NCBI RefSeq assembly: GCF_900116445.1 | Contig: NZ_FPBH01000032.1 | Location: 1 to 64,000, forward strand | Reading direction: 5' to 3' | DNA from: Paraburkholderia aspalathi | Lineage (GTDB): Bacteria > Pseudomonadota > Gammaproteobacteria > Burkholderiales > Burkholderiaceae | Length of the DNA stretch: 64,000 nucleotides | Shown: positions 25,657-34,768 of the stretch, piece after piece | Layout: each line of letters begins with the position of its first letter | Position numbering within the stretch: position 1 is the first letter of the stretch | Program-made: the position numbers and the translations under genes | The notes under the pieces: generated by a model | The model's database searches: none | Seen by the model: the letters and a program-made list of their open reading frames with translations, nothing else | Told to the model about the DNA's origin: nothing

Positions 25657-26628
25657 TCAAACTTTCCAGACTTCGCCGAACACGCGTACCCAGTTTTCAC
25701 CCATGATCTTCTTGATGCGCGTCTCGCTCCAACCGGCGCGTTCCATCGCGGCCGTCAGGTTCGGAAACTCGCCGATCGTGCGAATGCCTTCCGGATTCAC
25801 CACCTTGCCGAAGTTCGTCAACTGGCGATAACGGCCCTTGTCGTGTGTGATCCAGTCGAAGAACTCAGTGCTATAGCCTTGCGTGAAGTCCGTGCCAATG
25901 CCAACCTGGTCTTCACCGATCAGATTCACCACGTATTCGATCGCTTCGATATAGTCTTCGACGGTCGCGTCCGGGCCGCGCTTCAAGAACGGCGCGAACA
26001 TCGTCACGCCCACGAAACCGCCCGCGTCAGCGATCTCTTTCAGTTGCTCATCGCTCTTGTTGCGCGGATGCTCTTTCAGCCCCGACGGGCAGCAATGCGA
26101 GTAGCACACCGGCTTGTTCGAGGCCGCGATCGCTTCGGACGACGTCTTGCCGCCCACATGCGAAAGATCGACCATGATGCCAACGCGATTCATCTCCTGA
26201 ATCACTTCGCGGCCATAGCCCGACAGGCCACCGTCGCGTTCATAGCAGCCCGTGCCGACCAGATTCTGCGTGTTGTAGCAAAGCTGGACCACGTTCACGC
26301 CGAGGTCCTTGAAGGCCTCGATATAGCCGAGGTTGTCTTCGAACGCATGCGCGTTCTGGAAGCCGAAAATGATGCCAGTCTTGTTCTCTTTCTTCGCGCG
26401 CAGGATGTCGTCGGTGGTGCGCACAAGCGTCAGGATCTCGCCGTATTCGCGGATCTGTTGCTTCATCTCGGCGATGTTGTCGACGGTCTTCTGGAAGCTT
26501 TCCCAGACCGACACCGTGCAGTTCACCGCGGTTACGCCGCCCTTGCGCATGTCCTCGAACACCGAGCGCTCGAACTTCGAAATGTTCAGACCGTCGATGA
26601 TGATGCTGTTGTCGTGCAGAGTGCTCAT
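25657..26628 (-). CDS. Membrane-dipeptidase (M19) homologue lacking several metal ligands
   Basis: A 323-residue TIM-barrel protein of the renal-dipeptidase family. The two later zinc histidines (DLSHVG, His157; CYSHCC, His178) and GIGTDFTQG (Asp247) are present. The N-terminal HxD is replaced by Leu14 and Ile16 in DGLNI, and the bridging glutamate by Gln91 in GFQNAHAF. Standard binuclear peptidase chemistry is therefore doubtful. There is no signal peptide, so it is cytoplasmic. It sits 18 bp after glyA and before the V4R-like gene, an order also known in Pseudomonas betaine loci, so a role in betaine or one-carbon metabolism is inferred. Confidence 0.85.
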   Translation of the reverse strand: MSTLHDNSIIIDGLNISKFERSVFEDMRKGGVTAVNCTVSVWESFQKTVDNIAEMKQQIREYGEILTLVRTTDDILRAKKENKTGIIFGFQNAHAFEDNLGYIEAFKDLGVNVVQLCYNTQNLVGTGCYERDGGLSGYGREVIQEMNRVGIMVDLSHVGGKTSSEAIAASNKPVCYSHCCPSGLKEHPRNKSDEQLKEIADAGGFVGVTMFAPFLKRGPDATVEDYIEAIEYVVNLIGEDQVGIGTDFTQGYSTEFFDWITHDKGRYRQLTNFGKVVNPEGIRTIGEFPNLTAAMERAGWSETRIKKIMGENWVRVFGEVWKV

Positions 26629-26646
26629 CGTTTGCTCCAGGCGTGC

Positions 26647-27921
26647 TTAGTAGATGGGAAAGCGTTCGCACAGCGCGAAAATCTCGCGGCGCACGCGTTG
26701 TTCGGTTGCGGCATGGCCTTCCGGGTGATCTCGCAGCGCGTCGAGCACCTCGACGATCAGCCGCCCGACTTCACGGAATTCGCTCACGCCGAAGCCGCGC
26801 GTCGTGCCTGCGGGTGTGCCGAGGCGAACGCCGGAGGTGACCGTCGGCTTCTCGGTGTCGAAAGGAATGCCGTTCTTATTGCAGGTGATGCCCGCGCGTT
26901 CCAGCGCCTGTTCGACCTGGTTGCCTTTGAGGCCCTTTGGACGCAGATCGACCAGCAGCAAATGGTTGTCCGTACCGCCTGTGACCAGATCGACGCCACC
27001 CGCTTTCAGCACTTCGCCGAGTGCCTGCGCATTCGCGAGCACGTTATCGATGTAGGTTTTGAAACCCGGTTGCAGCGCCTCGCCGAAGGCAACGGCCTTG
27101 CCGGCGATCACATGCATCAGCGGGCCGCCCTGCAAGCCCGGGAACACGGCGGAGTTGATCTTCTTGGCGATGTCTTCGTCATTCGTCAGTACAAAGCCGC
27201 CGCGCGGACCGCGCAACGTCTTGTGCGTGGTCGATGTGACGACGTGCGCGTGCTCGACCGGATTCTGATGACGCCCGGCCGCGATAATGCCGGCGATGTG
27301 CGCCATATCCACCATCAGCTTCGCGCCCACGCCATCGGCGATTGCGCGCAGCCGTGCGAAGTCCAACGCACGCGGATAAGCCGAGAAGCCGGCGATCAGC
27401 AGCGCCGGTTTGTGCTGCTGCGCGAGTTCTTCGATCTGCTCGTAATCGATCAGCATCGTGTCGCGATTCACGCCGTATTGGACCGCGTTGAACCACTTAC
27501 CCGACATCGCCGGCTTGGCGCCGTGAGTCAGGTGGCCACCCGCGTCGAGCGACATGCCGAGCACCGTGTCGCCCGGCTTCACCAGGGCGAGCATCACCGC
27601 GCCGTTGGCCTGCGCGCCGGAATGCGGCTGCACGTTGGCGAACTTCGCGTTGAAGAGCTGCTTGATGCGATCGAGCGCCAGCGTTTCGATCACGTCGGCG
27701 TATTCACACCCGCCGTAATAGCGCTTGCCCGGATACCCTTCCGCGTACTTGTTGGTCAGCACCGAGCCTTGCGCTTCGAGCACTGCGCGCGACACGATGT
27801 TTTCCGACGCGATCAATTCGACTTGCGACTGCTGGCGCTCCAGCTCTTTCAAAATGGCGCCGCGCACCGCCGCGTCACGCGTGGCCAGCGATTCTTCGAA
27901 GAAAGGATTCGGGTTCGACAT
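26647..27921 (-). CDS. glyA: Serine hydroxymethyltransferase
   Basis: A 424-residue PLP enzyme that interconverts glycine plus 5,10-methylene-THF and serine. Seen are ELIASENIVS, NVQPHSGAQANGAVM, the substrate segment SAYPRALDF and the PLP-lysine motif VVTSTTHKTLRGPRGG. The ATG at 27921 gives the family N-terminus (SNPNPFFEES). It is the first gene of the leftward betaine block and is probably a pathway-specific copy, since glycine and methylene-THF both arise from sarcosine oxidation; its serine goes to SdaA. Downstream spacing is only 18 bp. Confidence 0.95.
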   Translation of the reverse strand: MSNPNPFFEESLATRDAAVRGAILKELERQQSQVELIASENIVSRAVLEAQGSVLTNKYAEGYPGKRYYGGCEYADVIETLALDRIKQLFNAKFANVQPHSGAQANGAVMLALVKPGDTVLGMSLDAGGHLTHGAKPAMSGKWFNAVQYGVNRDTMLIDYEQIEELAQQHKPALLIAGFSAYPRALDFARLRAIADGVGAKLMVDMAHIAGIIAAGRHQNPVEHAHVVTSTTHKTLRGPRGGFVLTNDEDIAKKINSAVFPGLQGGPLMHVIAGKAVAFGEALQPGFKTYIDNVLANAQALGEVLKAGGVDLVTGGTDNHLLLVDLRPKGLKGNQVEQALERAGITCNKNGIPFDTEKPTVTSGVRLGTPAGTTRGFGVSEFREVGRLIVEVLDALRDHPEGHAATEQRVRREIFALCERFPIY

Positions 27922-28353
27922 GGAAGGTCCGTGGGGTGGTTGGCGAAGGACCGGAAGCGGGCTGCTGATCGGGCTGTGAAGCCCTGCTGCCACCGGTCTG
28001 CATTGGGTCTATTCTTGACTCTCGCCTCGCGCGCCAATTTACGAATTCAGACGCGTTCTTTGCCTTTTCCGCCATGAGCGACCTTTTTCGACAAGTCGCG
28101 ATGGCAGGTTTCGAACGATCGTTAGCGGTTGGCGCTTTTGCTGCACTGCAGCTGATCGTTGTGCGCAGTTCGGGTGCGCGTGTGGGCTCGGGTAGCTCCG
28201 TTCTGGTGCTGTTCGTTGAGCGATCCGACTGTATTGATGCGCAACCGAGGGTTTAGCCTGATGGCACGTTAGTTGCGCTAGTACTCAAAATTGCAGGAGT
28301 CGCTGCTCCCCACGGCGACGCGACATTACAGATTCGAAGGAATCATTTCCCCC
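27922..28353. other. Divergent regulatory region between glyA and gbdR
   Basis: These 432 bases separate the glyA-led block from the activator gene gbdR and must hold both promoters. A small plus-strand frame (28074-28256) lacks a ribosome site and family features and is not called. TCGC-type half-sites occur around 28078 and 28098, but at 20-base rather than 21-base distance, so no activator site is asserted. No riboswitch was recognised. Confidence 0.5.
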
Positions 28354-29349
28354 ATGTCCACCGATCGCACGGCGTCGTTGTCGCACTTTGCATTCATGCC
28401 GGTGCCGAACTTCACGATGATCGCGTTCACCAACGCGATCGAAGTTCTCCGCATGGCGAACTACCTGACTGGACAAACGCTTTACCGCTGGTCGATCGTG
28501 AGCCCCGAAGGCGGCCCGGTGACGGCGAGCAACGGCCTCTCGGTCGATACGGGTCCGGTCGAGTCTGTCGGTCAGCCGGACATCGTGTTCGTGGTCGGCG
28601 GCATCGACGTGCAGCGCGCCACCACCCCTGCCCATCTCGTTGCGCTGCGCCGCTTCGCCCGCATGGGCAGCGTGCTCGGCAGCCTGTGCACCGGCACTTA
28701 TGCGCTGGCGCGCGCCGGCTTGCTGGCCGGTTACGCGTGCGCGATTCACTGGGAGAACATGTCGGCACTCAAGGAAGAGTTTCCCGACACGCGTTTTCTG
28801 AAAGAACTGTTCGTGATCGATCGCGATCGCGTTACGTGCACGGGTGGCGTGGCGCCGCTCGACATGATGCTCAACCTGATCACGCCGCGGGTCGGTACAG
28901 CGCGCGTCACGCAGATCGCGGAGCAGTTCATCGTCGAACATGTGCGCGATAACAGCGCACAACAGAAAATGCCGCTGGTGGCGCGGCTCGGTTCGGCCAA
29001 TAAGTCTCTCTTCGAAGTGATCTCGCTGATGGAGAACAACATCGAAGAGCCGCTTTCGCGCGAAGAACTCGCACGACTCGCCGGCATGTCGCAACGGCAA
29101 TTGCAGCGCCTGTTCCGCGAACATCTGGGAATGACGCCGACGCATTACTATCTGACGCTGCGCTTGCGGCGCGCCCGCGAGTTGCTGCTGCAGACCGACA
29201 TGTCGATCATGCACATCACGATGGCTTGCGGTTTCCAGTCGGCTTGCCACTTCTCGAAGAGCTACCGCGATGCGTTCGGCACCGCGCCGACGCGCGAACG
29301 GCGCAAGCAGGCGCCGTCGCTGGCCGCAGTGCCGGTGCTCGCGGCTTGA
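28354..29349 (+). CDS. gbdR: GATase1-AraC transcriptional activator of betaine catabolism
   Basis: A 331-residue regulator. The N-terminal DJ-1/PfpI-like (GATase1) sensor (about 10-195) has the elbow cysteine in GSLCTGTYALARAG, and the C-terminal AraC domain (about 215-320) has the REELARLAGMSQRQLQRLF helix. Position, divergent from the glyA-dgc-gbc block, matches GbdR, which responds to betaine or dimethylglycine and activates gbc, dgc and sox genes. Start at ATG 28354 with GAAGGA upstream. A close paralogue is encoded at 45789-46790, so assignment of the name to this copy rests on location. Confidence 0.85.
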   Translation: MSTDRTASLSHFAFMPVPNFTMIAFTNAIEVLRMANYLTGQTLYRWSIVSPEGGPVTASNGLSVDTGPVESVGQPDIVFVVGGIDVQRATTPAHLVALRRFARMGSVLGSLCTGTYALARAGLLAGYACAIHWENMSALKEEFPDTRFLKELFVIDRDRVTCTGGVAPLDMMLNLITPRVGTARVTQIAEQFIVEHVRDNSAQQKMPLVARLGSANKSLFEVISLMENNIEEPLSREELARLAGMSQRQLQRLFREHLGMTPTHYYLTLRLRRARELLLQTDMSIMHITMACGFQSACHFSKSYRDAFGTAPTRERRKQAPSLAAVPVLAA

Positions 29350-29369
29350 GTCGAATACCTCGCTGATTG

Positions 29370-29394
29370 AAGGGACCGCGAACGCGGTCCCTTT
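29370..29394. terminator. Bidirectional terminator between gbdR and fdhA
   Basis: AAGGGACCGC and GCGGTCCCTT form a 10-bp stem with a GAAC loop, followed by a short T run. It lies in the 53-bp gap between two convergent genes. Confidence 0.7.
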
Positions 29395-29402
29395 CCGCGC
29401 CA

Positions 29403-30602
29403 TCAAGCCGCTTTCAGCAACCCGTGCGGGTCGATCACAAACTTCTTCGGCGCGCCGCCATCGAACTGCCGGTAACCGTCCGGGGCCTGATCGAGCGAGA
29501 CGACCGTCACGTTCACGATATCCGCAATCGGCAGCCGGTCCCACAGGATCGCCTGCATCAGATTGTGGTTGTACTTCATCACCGGCGTCTGCCCCGTGTG
29601 GAACGAGTGCGACTTGGCCCAGCCGAGGCCGAAGCGGATGCTCAGGCTGCCTTTGCGGGCAGCGGCATCGGTGGCGCCCGGATCGTCCGTTACATACAGG
29701 CCCGGAATGCCGATCGCGCCCGCGGCACGCGTGATTTCCATCAGCGAATTAAGCACCGTGGCTGGTGCTTCCTCGTGCGAGCCGCTGCTGCCGTGACCGT
29801 GCGCCTCGAAACCGACGCAGTCCACCGCGCAATCCACTTCGGGCTTGCCGAGAATCTGTTCGATCTGCTCGCCGAGCGTCGCGTCCTTCGACAGGTCGAT
29901 GGTCTGGAAACCCATCTTGCGAGCATGCGCGAGACGCGCCTCATTCATATCGCCAACGATCGTGCAGGCTGCGCCCAGCAAGCGTGCGGATGCAGCCGCC
30001 GCCATCCCCACCGGCCCCGCGCCCGCGATATAAACGGTAGCGCCAGGCTTCACGCCTGCCATCACCGCGCCGTGATAGCCGGTCGGCAGAATGTCGGACA
30101 GACACGTCAAGTCGCGGATTTTCGACATCGCCTGCGCGTAGTCGGGGAATTTCAGCAGATTGAAGTCGGCGTACGGCACCAGCACATACTCGGCCTGGCC
30201 GCCGATCCAGCCACCCATGTCGACGTAGCCATAAGCGCCGCCCGCCCGCGACGGATTCACATTCAAACACACGCCGGTGTGCTGCGCCTTGCAGGTCGGA
30301 CAGCGTCCGCAAGCGACGTTGAACGGTACCGACACCAGGTCGCCAACCTTCAACGTTTCAACATCGCGGCCCACCTCGATCACCTCGCCGGTGATCTCGT
30401 GGCCGAGTACCAGGCCGACCTCGGCGGTCGTGCGGCCACGCACCATGTGCTGATCGGAGCCGCAAATATTTGTGCTTACCACCTTCAGGATCACGCCGTG
30501 ACCGATTGACCGGCCACGCGGATCGACCATCTTCGGAAAGTCGATCGACTGCACTTCCACCTTGCCCTGCCCTAGATACACGACACCGCGATTGCTGCTC
30601 AT
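29403..30602 (-). CDS. fdhA: Glutathione-independent formaldehyde dehydrogenase
   Basis: A 399-residue zinc alcohol-dehydrogenase-family enzyme of the Pseudomonas putida FdhA type, which oxidises formaldehyde to formate with tightly bound NAD. The catalytic zinc site is NICGSDQHM (Cys47), with GHEITGE; the structural zinc lobe is CGRCPTCKAQHTGVC, with the NAD fold at IAGAGPVGMAAA. It detoxifies formaldehyde from GbcA, DgcA and SoxBDAG. It converges with gbdR and is divergent from betI. Candidate paired activator half-sites lie about 100 bp upstream. Confidence 0.95.
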   Translation of the reverse strand: MSSNRGVVYLGQGKVEVQSIDFPKMVDPRGRSIGHGVILKVVSTNICGSDQHMVRGRTTAEVGLVLGHEITGEVIEVGRDVETLKVGDLVSVPFNVACGRCPTCKAQHTGVCLNVNPSRAGGAYGYVDMGGWIGGQAEYVLVPYADFNLLKFPDYAQAMSKIRDLTCLSDILPTGYHGAVMAGVKPGATVYIAGAGPVGMAAAASARLLGAACTIVGDMNEARLAHARKMGFQTIDLSKDATLGEQIEQILGKPEVDCAVDCVGFEAHGHGSSGSHEEAPATVLNSLMEITRAAGAIGIPGLYVTDDPGATDAAARKGSLSIRFGLGWAKSHSFHTGQTPVMKYNHNLMQAILWDRLPIADIVNVTVVSLDQAPDGYRQFDGGAPKKFVIDPHGLLKAA

Positions 30603-30700
30603 TTGTCTGTCTCCATATCTCGTGAGCGGCGCGTCTGACTCTACGTGACGCGCCGTTCAACGAGCGTAGCGCCCGCTGAAACAAAGGACATGTACCGAAC

Positions 30701-30727
30701 ACGACACCGGTTTGGCAGGAACCGACA
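30701..30727 (-). promoter_or_regulatory. Paired TGTCG half-sites upstream of fdhA
   Basis: On the minus strand TGTCGG and TGTCGT occur exactly 21 bases apart, about 100 bp before the fdhA start. Spacing and core match sites before cbcV, sdaA and the betaine-binding-protein gene. The sequence outside the TGTCG core is not conserved, so this is a weaker member. Confidence 0.4.
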
Positions 30728-30769
30728 CGCCGGGCGCAACCCATGCCCACGTTGATGCAACCCGGTTTT

Positions 30770-30789
30770 TATTGATTGACCGTTCAATA
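30770..30789. promoter_or_regulatory. BetI operator overlapping the betIBA promoter
   Basis: Arms TATTGA (30770-30775) and TCAATA (30784-30789) form an inverted repeat with an 8-base centre, and a nested TTGA...TCAA is also present. It is followed by AT-rich sequence and lies 65 bp before betI. Sites of this form are bound by BetI in other proteobacteria, where choline relieves repression. Confidence 0.75.
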
Positions 30790-30854
30790 TAAAAAAACTA
30801 GTATTCCCCATCGAACACTTGGGCGGCTGGCCTGCGCCCGCCGCCTCCAGCCCC

Positions 30855-31442
30855 ATGCCCAAACTTGGAATGCGCGAAATCCGCCGCGCCCAGCTGATCG
30901 ACGCAACGCTGCTGACCATCGACCAGACTGGTCTCGCCGGTGCGACGCTCGCTTCGGTCGCGCAGCGCGCGAGCATTTCCACCGGCATCGTCAGCCACTA
31001 TTTTGGCGACAAGGACGGTTTGCTCGAAGCCACCATGCGCCACGTGCTGCGCGATCTGTGGCAAGCCACGTCGAGACGTCGTCGTGCGGCGAAGGCCGAT
31101 CCACGTTCGAAATTGCGCGCGGTCGTCGCGGCGAATTTCGACGCCGAGCAGACCAGCGGCCCCGTCATGAAAACGTGGCTCGCGTTCTGGTCCGAGAGCA
31201 TGCACAAGCCGCAATTGCGCCGGCTGCAATACGTAAACACGCGGCGCTTGAACTCGAACCTGTGCGCGGATTTTTCCAAAGCGCTGCCACGTCCGGCGGC
31301 GCGCCGTGCGGCGAGCGGCCTCGCGGCACTGATCGATGGGCTATGGCTGCGTGGCGCTTTGTCCGGTGAGCCGTTTGATACCAAGGCTGCACTGCGCATG
31401 GCAAACGAATACATCGATCTGGTGCTGGAAGCACGTAACTAG
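30855..31442 (+). CDS. betI: TetR-family choline-responsive repressor
   Basis: A 195-residue repressor with the exact BetI length and start (MPKLGMREIRRAQLIDAT). The helix-turn-helix is seen at SVAQRASISTGIVSHYFGDK (about 31-50), and the ligand domain has AFWSESMHKPQLRRLQYVNTRR. It represses its own operon betIBA and releases it when choline is present. The ATG at 30855 is preferred over the in-frame ATG at 30819 on homology. betB follows after 33 bp, and an operator lies just upstream. Confidence 0.95.
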   Translation: MPKLGMREIRRAQLIDATLLTIDQTGLAGATLASVAQRASISTGIVSHYFGDKDGLLEATMRHVLRDLWQATSRRRRAAKADPRSKLRAVVAANFDAEQTSGPVMKTWLAFWSESMHKPQLRRLQYVNTRRLNSNLCADFSKALPRPAARRAASGLAALIDGLWLRGALSGEPFDTKAALRMANEYIDLVLEARN

Positions 31443-31475
31443 ACCAGCGAACATTTCCGAAAAAAGGAGCAACTC

Positions 31476-32945
31476 ATGGCGGTATTCGAAACGCAACGTC
31501 TCTATATAGGCGGCGCCTACGTCGACGCGACCAGCGGCGAGACCTTCGACACGCTCGACCCCGCCACGGGAGAAACGCTCGCCGCCGTGCAACAAGCCTC
31601 AGCGGCGGACGTGGATCGCGCCGTGCAATCGGCACGTGATGGTCAACGCGAGTGGGCCGCGCTCACGGCGATGCAGCGCTCGCGCATCCTGCGCCGCGCG
31701 GTCGAGATCCTGCGTGAACGCAATGACGAACTCGCCGCACTCGAAACACGCGACACCGGCAAGGCGATTGCGGAGACTCGGGCGGTCGATATCGTCACCG
31801 GCGCGGACGTGATCGAGTACTACGCAGGGTTGGCGACCGCGATTGAAGGTCAGCAGATTCCGTTGCGGCCCTCTTCGTTTGTTTATACGCGGCGTGAACC
31901 GCTGGGCGTGTGCGCAGGTATCGGCGCATGGAATTACCCAATCCAGATCGCATGCTGGAAATCGGCGCCCGCGTTGGCAGCCGGCAATGCGATGATCTTC
32001 AAGCCGAGCGAAATCACTCCGCTGTCCGCATTGAAACTCGCCGAGATTTATACCGAAGCCGGTGTACCAGCCGGTGTGTTCAACGTCGTGCAAGGCGACG
32101 GCCGCGTGGGGGCGATGCTCGCCGCACATCCCGACATCGAGAAGATCTCGTTCACCGGCGGCGTTGAAACGGGCAAGAAGGTGATGTCGCTGGCAGGCGC
32201 CTCGTCGTTGAAAGAAGTGACGATGGAACTGGGCGGCAAGTCCCCCCTGCTCGTATTCGACGACGCCAACCTCGGACGTGCCGCCGACATCGCGATGAGC
32301 GCCAACTTCTTCAGCTCCGGCCAGGTCTGCACGAACGGCACACGCGTCTTTGTGCAGCGTAGCGTGCTGGAACGATTCGAAGCGCTGGTGCTGGAACGTG
32401 TGAGGCGGATTCGCGTCGGCGCACCCACGGACGCCGACACCAACTTCGGCCCGCTGGTCAGCGCCGCGCAATTGCAGAAAGTGCTCGCCTACATCGAAAG
32501 CGGCGTGCAGGACGGCGCGCGGCTCCTCGCAGGCGGCAAGCGGCTGACGGAAGGCCACTTCGGCAACGGCCAGTACGTCGAGCCGACGGTTTTCACCGGC
32601 TGCCATGACGACATGCGTATCGTGCGCGAAGAAATCTTCGGCCCGGTGATGAGCATCCTCGTTTTCGATGACGAAGACGAAGCAATCTCGCGCGCCAATA
32701 ACACCGCTTACGGTCTTGCTGCGGGCGTTGTCACCGAGAACCTGGCGCGTGCGCATCGCGTGATTCATCGGCTCGAAGCGGGTATCTGCTGGATCAACAC
32801 CTGGGGCGAGTCACCCGCGGAAATGCCGGTAGGTGGCTACAAGCAATCGGGCGTCGGCCGTGAGAACGGCATTACCACGCTCGAACACTACACGCGCATC
32901 AAGTCCGTGCAGGTCGAACTCGGCCCGTATCAACCGGTGTTTTAA
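31476..32945 (+). CDS. betB: Betaine aldehyde dehydrogenase
   Basis: A 489-residue NAD(P)-dependent aldehyde dehydrogenase converting betaine aldehyde to glycine betaine. The catalytic Glu251 (MELGGKS) and Cys285 (SGQVCTNGTR) are present, as are the cofactor segment KPSEITPLSALKLAE and GNAMIF. AAGGAG precedes the ATG. It is the middle gene of betIBA, with 12 bp to betA, and is repressed by BetI. Confidence 0.97.
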   Translation: MAVFETQRLYIGGAYVDATSGETFDTLDPATGETLAAVQQASAADVDRAVQSARDGQREWAALTAMQRSRILRRAVEILRERNDELAALETRDTGKAIAETRAVDIVTGADVIEYYAGLATAIEGQQIPLRPSSFVYTRREPLGVCAGIGAWNYPIQIACWKSAPALAAGNAMIFKPSEITPLSALKLAEIYTEAGVPAGVFNVVQGDGRVGAMLAAHPDIEKISFTGGVETGKKVMSLAGASSLKEVTMELGGKSPLLVFDDANLGRAADIAMSANFFSSGQVCTNGTRVFVQRSVLERFEALVLERVRRIRVGAPTDADTNFGPLVSAAQLQKVLAYIESGVQDGARLLAGGKRLTEGHFGNGQYVEPTVFTGCHDDMRIVREEIFGPVMSILVFDDEDEAISRANNTAYGLAAGVVTENLARAHRVIHRLEAGICWINTWGESPAEMPVGGYKQSGVGRENGITTLEHYTRIKSVQVELGPYQPVF

Positions 32946-32957
32946 GGAGGGTTGGCG

Positions 32958-34643
32958 ATGGCTTCGAACGAATACGACTACATCATCGTCGGCGCGGGTT
33001 CAGCGGGCAACGTGCTCGCTTCGCGCCTGACCGAAGACGCGGACGTGACCGTGCTGCTCCTCGAAGCAGGCGGCCCCGACTACCGTTTCGATTTCCGCAC
33101 GCAGATGCCCGCAGCCCTCGCCTATCCGTTGCAGGGTCGGCGTTACAACTGGGCGTACGAAACGGACCCCGAGCCGCATATGAACAACCGACGCATGGAG
33201 TGCGGGCGCGGCAAGGGGCTCGGTGGTTCGTCGCTGATCAACGGCATGTGCTATATCCGCGGCAATGCGCTCGACTACGACGGTTGGGCAACGCGTTCTG
33301 GGCTGGAAAACTGGACCTATCTGGATTGCCTGCCGTACTTCCGCAAAGCCGAAACACGCGATGTCGGCGCAAACGCGTATCACGGCGGCGACGGCCCGGT
33401 CCATGTGACGACGAGCAAGCCGGGCAACAATCCCTTGTTCGCGGCGATGGTCGAGGCCGGCGTGCAGGCGGGTTTCCCGCGTACCGACGACCTGAACGGC
33501 TACCAGCAGGAAGGCTTCGGCCCAATGGATCGCACGGTCACGGCAAACGGCCGACGCGCCAGCACCGCACGCGGCTATCTGGATCGCGCGAAGAAACGCC
33601 CGAATCTGACCATCGTGACGCATGCCATGACCGATCGCGTGCTGTTCCTCGGCAAGCGCGCGATTGGCGTCACGTATCTGCATCACGGTAATGCCGAAAC
33701 AGCGCACGCTCGCCGCGAAGTGCTGGTGTGCAGTGGCGCGATTGCCTCGCCGCAATTGTTGCAACGCTCAGGCGTCGGCCGTTCGACGTGGCTGCGCGAG
33801 CTTGACGTGCCACTCGTGCACGATCTGCCTGGTGTCGGTGAAAACTTGCAGGACCATCTGGAGATGTACATCCAGTACGAATGCAAGGAGCCGATTTCGC
33901 TGTATCCCGCGTTGCAATGGTGGAATCAACCTGCCATCGGGCTTGAATGGATGTTTAACGGCACGGGTATTGGGGCGAGCAATCAGTTCGAAGCGGGCGG
34001 CTTCATCCGTACCCGCGATGAGGACCTGTGGCCGAACATCCAGTATCACTTCCTGCCCGTCGCGATCAACTACAACGGTTCCAACGCGATCAAGATGCAC
34101 GGTTTCCAGGCGCATGTCGGCTCGATGCGTTCGCCAAGCCGTGGACGCGTGAAGCTCACGTCACGCGATCCTGCGGCGCATCCGAGCATCCTGTTCAATT
34201 ACATGGCCGATCCGCTCGACTGGCGCGAATTCCGTGACGGGATCCGTATTACGCGCGAGATCATGCGGCAGCCTGCGCTCGATCGTTATCGCGGGCGTGA
34301 GTTGAATCCGGGCGCGGAGTTGACCACCGATGAGCAACTCGACGCGTTTGTGCGCATGCGTGCGGAGACCGCGTTTCATCCGTCGTGCTCGTGCAAGATG
34401 GGTTATGACGATATGGCTGTGGTGGATAGCGAGGGACGCGTGCATGGGCTTGACGCGCTACGCGTCGTCGATGCGTCGATCATGCCGCAGATCACAACCG
34501 GCAATCTGAACGCGCCGACGATCATGCTTGCGGAGAAGATCGCCGATCGGATTCGCGGGCGGGAGGCGCTGGAGCGGGTGGAGACGCCGTACTTCGTGGC
34601 GAATGGAGCGGTTTCACGGAAGCGGGAAGTAGCGGCGGTCTAA
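32958..34643 (+). CDS. betA: Choline dehydrogenase
   Basis: A 561-residue GMC-family flavoprotein oxidising choline to betaine aldehyde, and partly onward, at the membrane. Seen are the FAD-binding YIIVGAGSAGNVLASRL, GRGKGLGGSSLINGM, and the C-terminal HPSCSCKMG and VVDASIMPQITTGNLNAPT. The ATG at 32958 is preceded by AAGGAGG at good spacing; the TTG two codons upstream is not needed. It is the last gene of betIBA and ends before a strong terminator. Confidence 0.97.
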   Translation: MASNEYDYIIVGAGSAGNVLASRLTEDADVTVLLLEAGGPDYRFDFRTQMPAALAYPLQGRRYNWAYETDPEPHMNNRRMECGRGKGLGGSSLINGMCYIRGNALDYDGWATRSGLENWTYLDCLPYFRKAETRDVGANAYHGGDGPVHVTTSKPGNNPLFAAMVEAGVQAGFPRTDDLNGYQQEGFGPMDRTVTANGRRASTARGYLDRAKKRPNLTIVTHAMTDRVLFLGKRAIGVTYLHHGNAETAHARREVLVCSGAIASPQLLQRSGVGRSTWLRELDVPLVHDLPGVGENLQDHLEMYIQYECKEPISLYPALQWWNQPAIGLEWMFNGTGIGASNQFEAGGFIRTRDEDLWPNIQYHFLPVAINYNGSNAIKMHGFQAHVGSMRSPSRGRVKLTSRDPAAHPSILFNYMADPLDWREFRDGIRITREIMRQPALDRYRGRELNPGAELTTDEQLDAFVRMRAETAFHPSCSCKMGYDDMAVVDSEGRVHGLDALRVVDASIMPQITTGNLNAPTIMLAEKIADRIRGREALERVETPYFVANGAVSRKREVAAV

Positions 34644-34680
34644 TCCGCGTCGACACCGACAGCCGCCCCCACCGGAAGTA

Positions 34681-34710
34681 AAAAAGCCGCGAACATTTCG
34701 CGGCTTTTTT
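34681..34710. terminator. Strong bidirectional rho-independent terminator
   Basis: AAAAAGCCGCGAA pairs with TTCGCGGCTTTTT across a CAT loop, with T-runs on both strands. It separates betA from the convergent MFS gene. Confidence 0.9.
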
Positions 34711-34768
34711 CGTGTTCGCTCAGAGGGTAAGCGGTTATTCTCAGACGAGACTGGACACTCGGTAAGCG

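Noticed and set aside
25645..28077. An 810-residue open frame antisense to the M19, V4R-side and glyA genes
   Set aside because: It covers well-supported genes on the other strand, is very rich in His, Arg and Ala, and has no domain. Long antisense frames are expected in high-GC DNA with strong codon bias.
28074..28256. A 60-residue plus-strand frame between glyA and gbdR
   Set aside because: No ribosome site, no conserved features, and it lies in a divergent promoter region.
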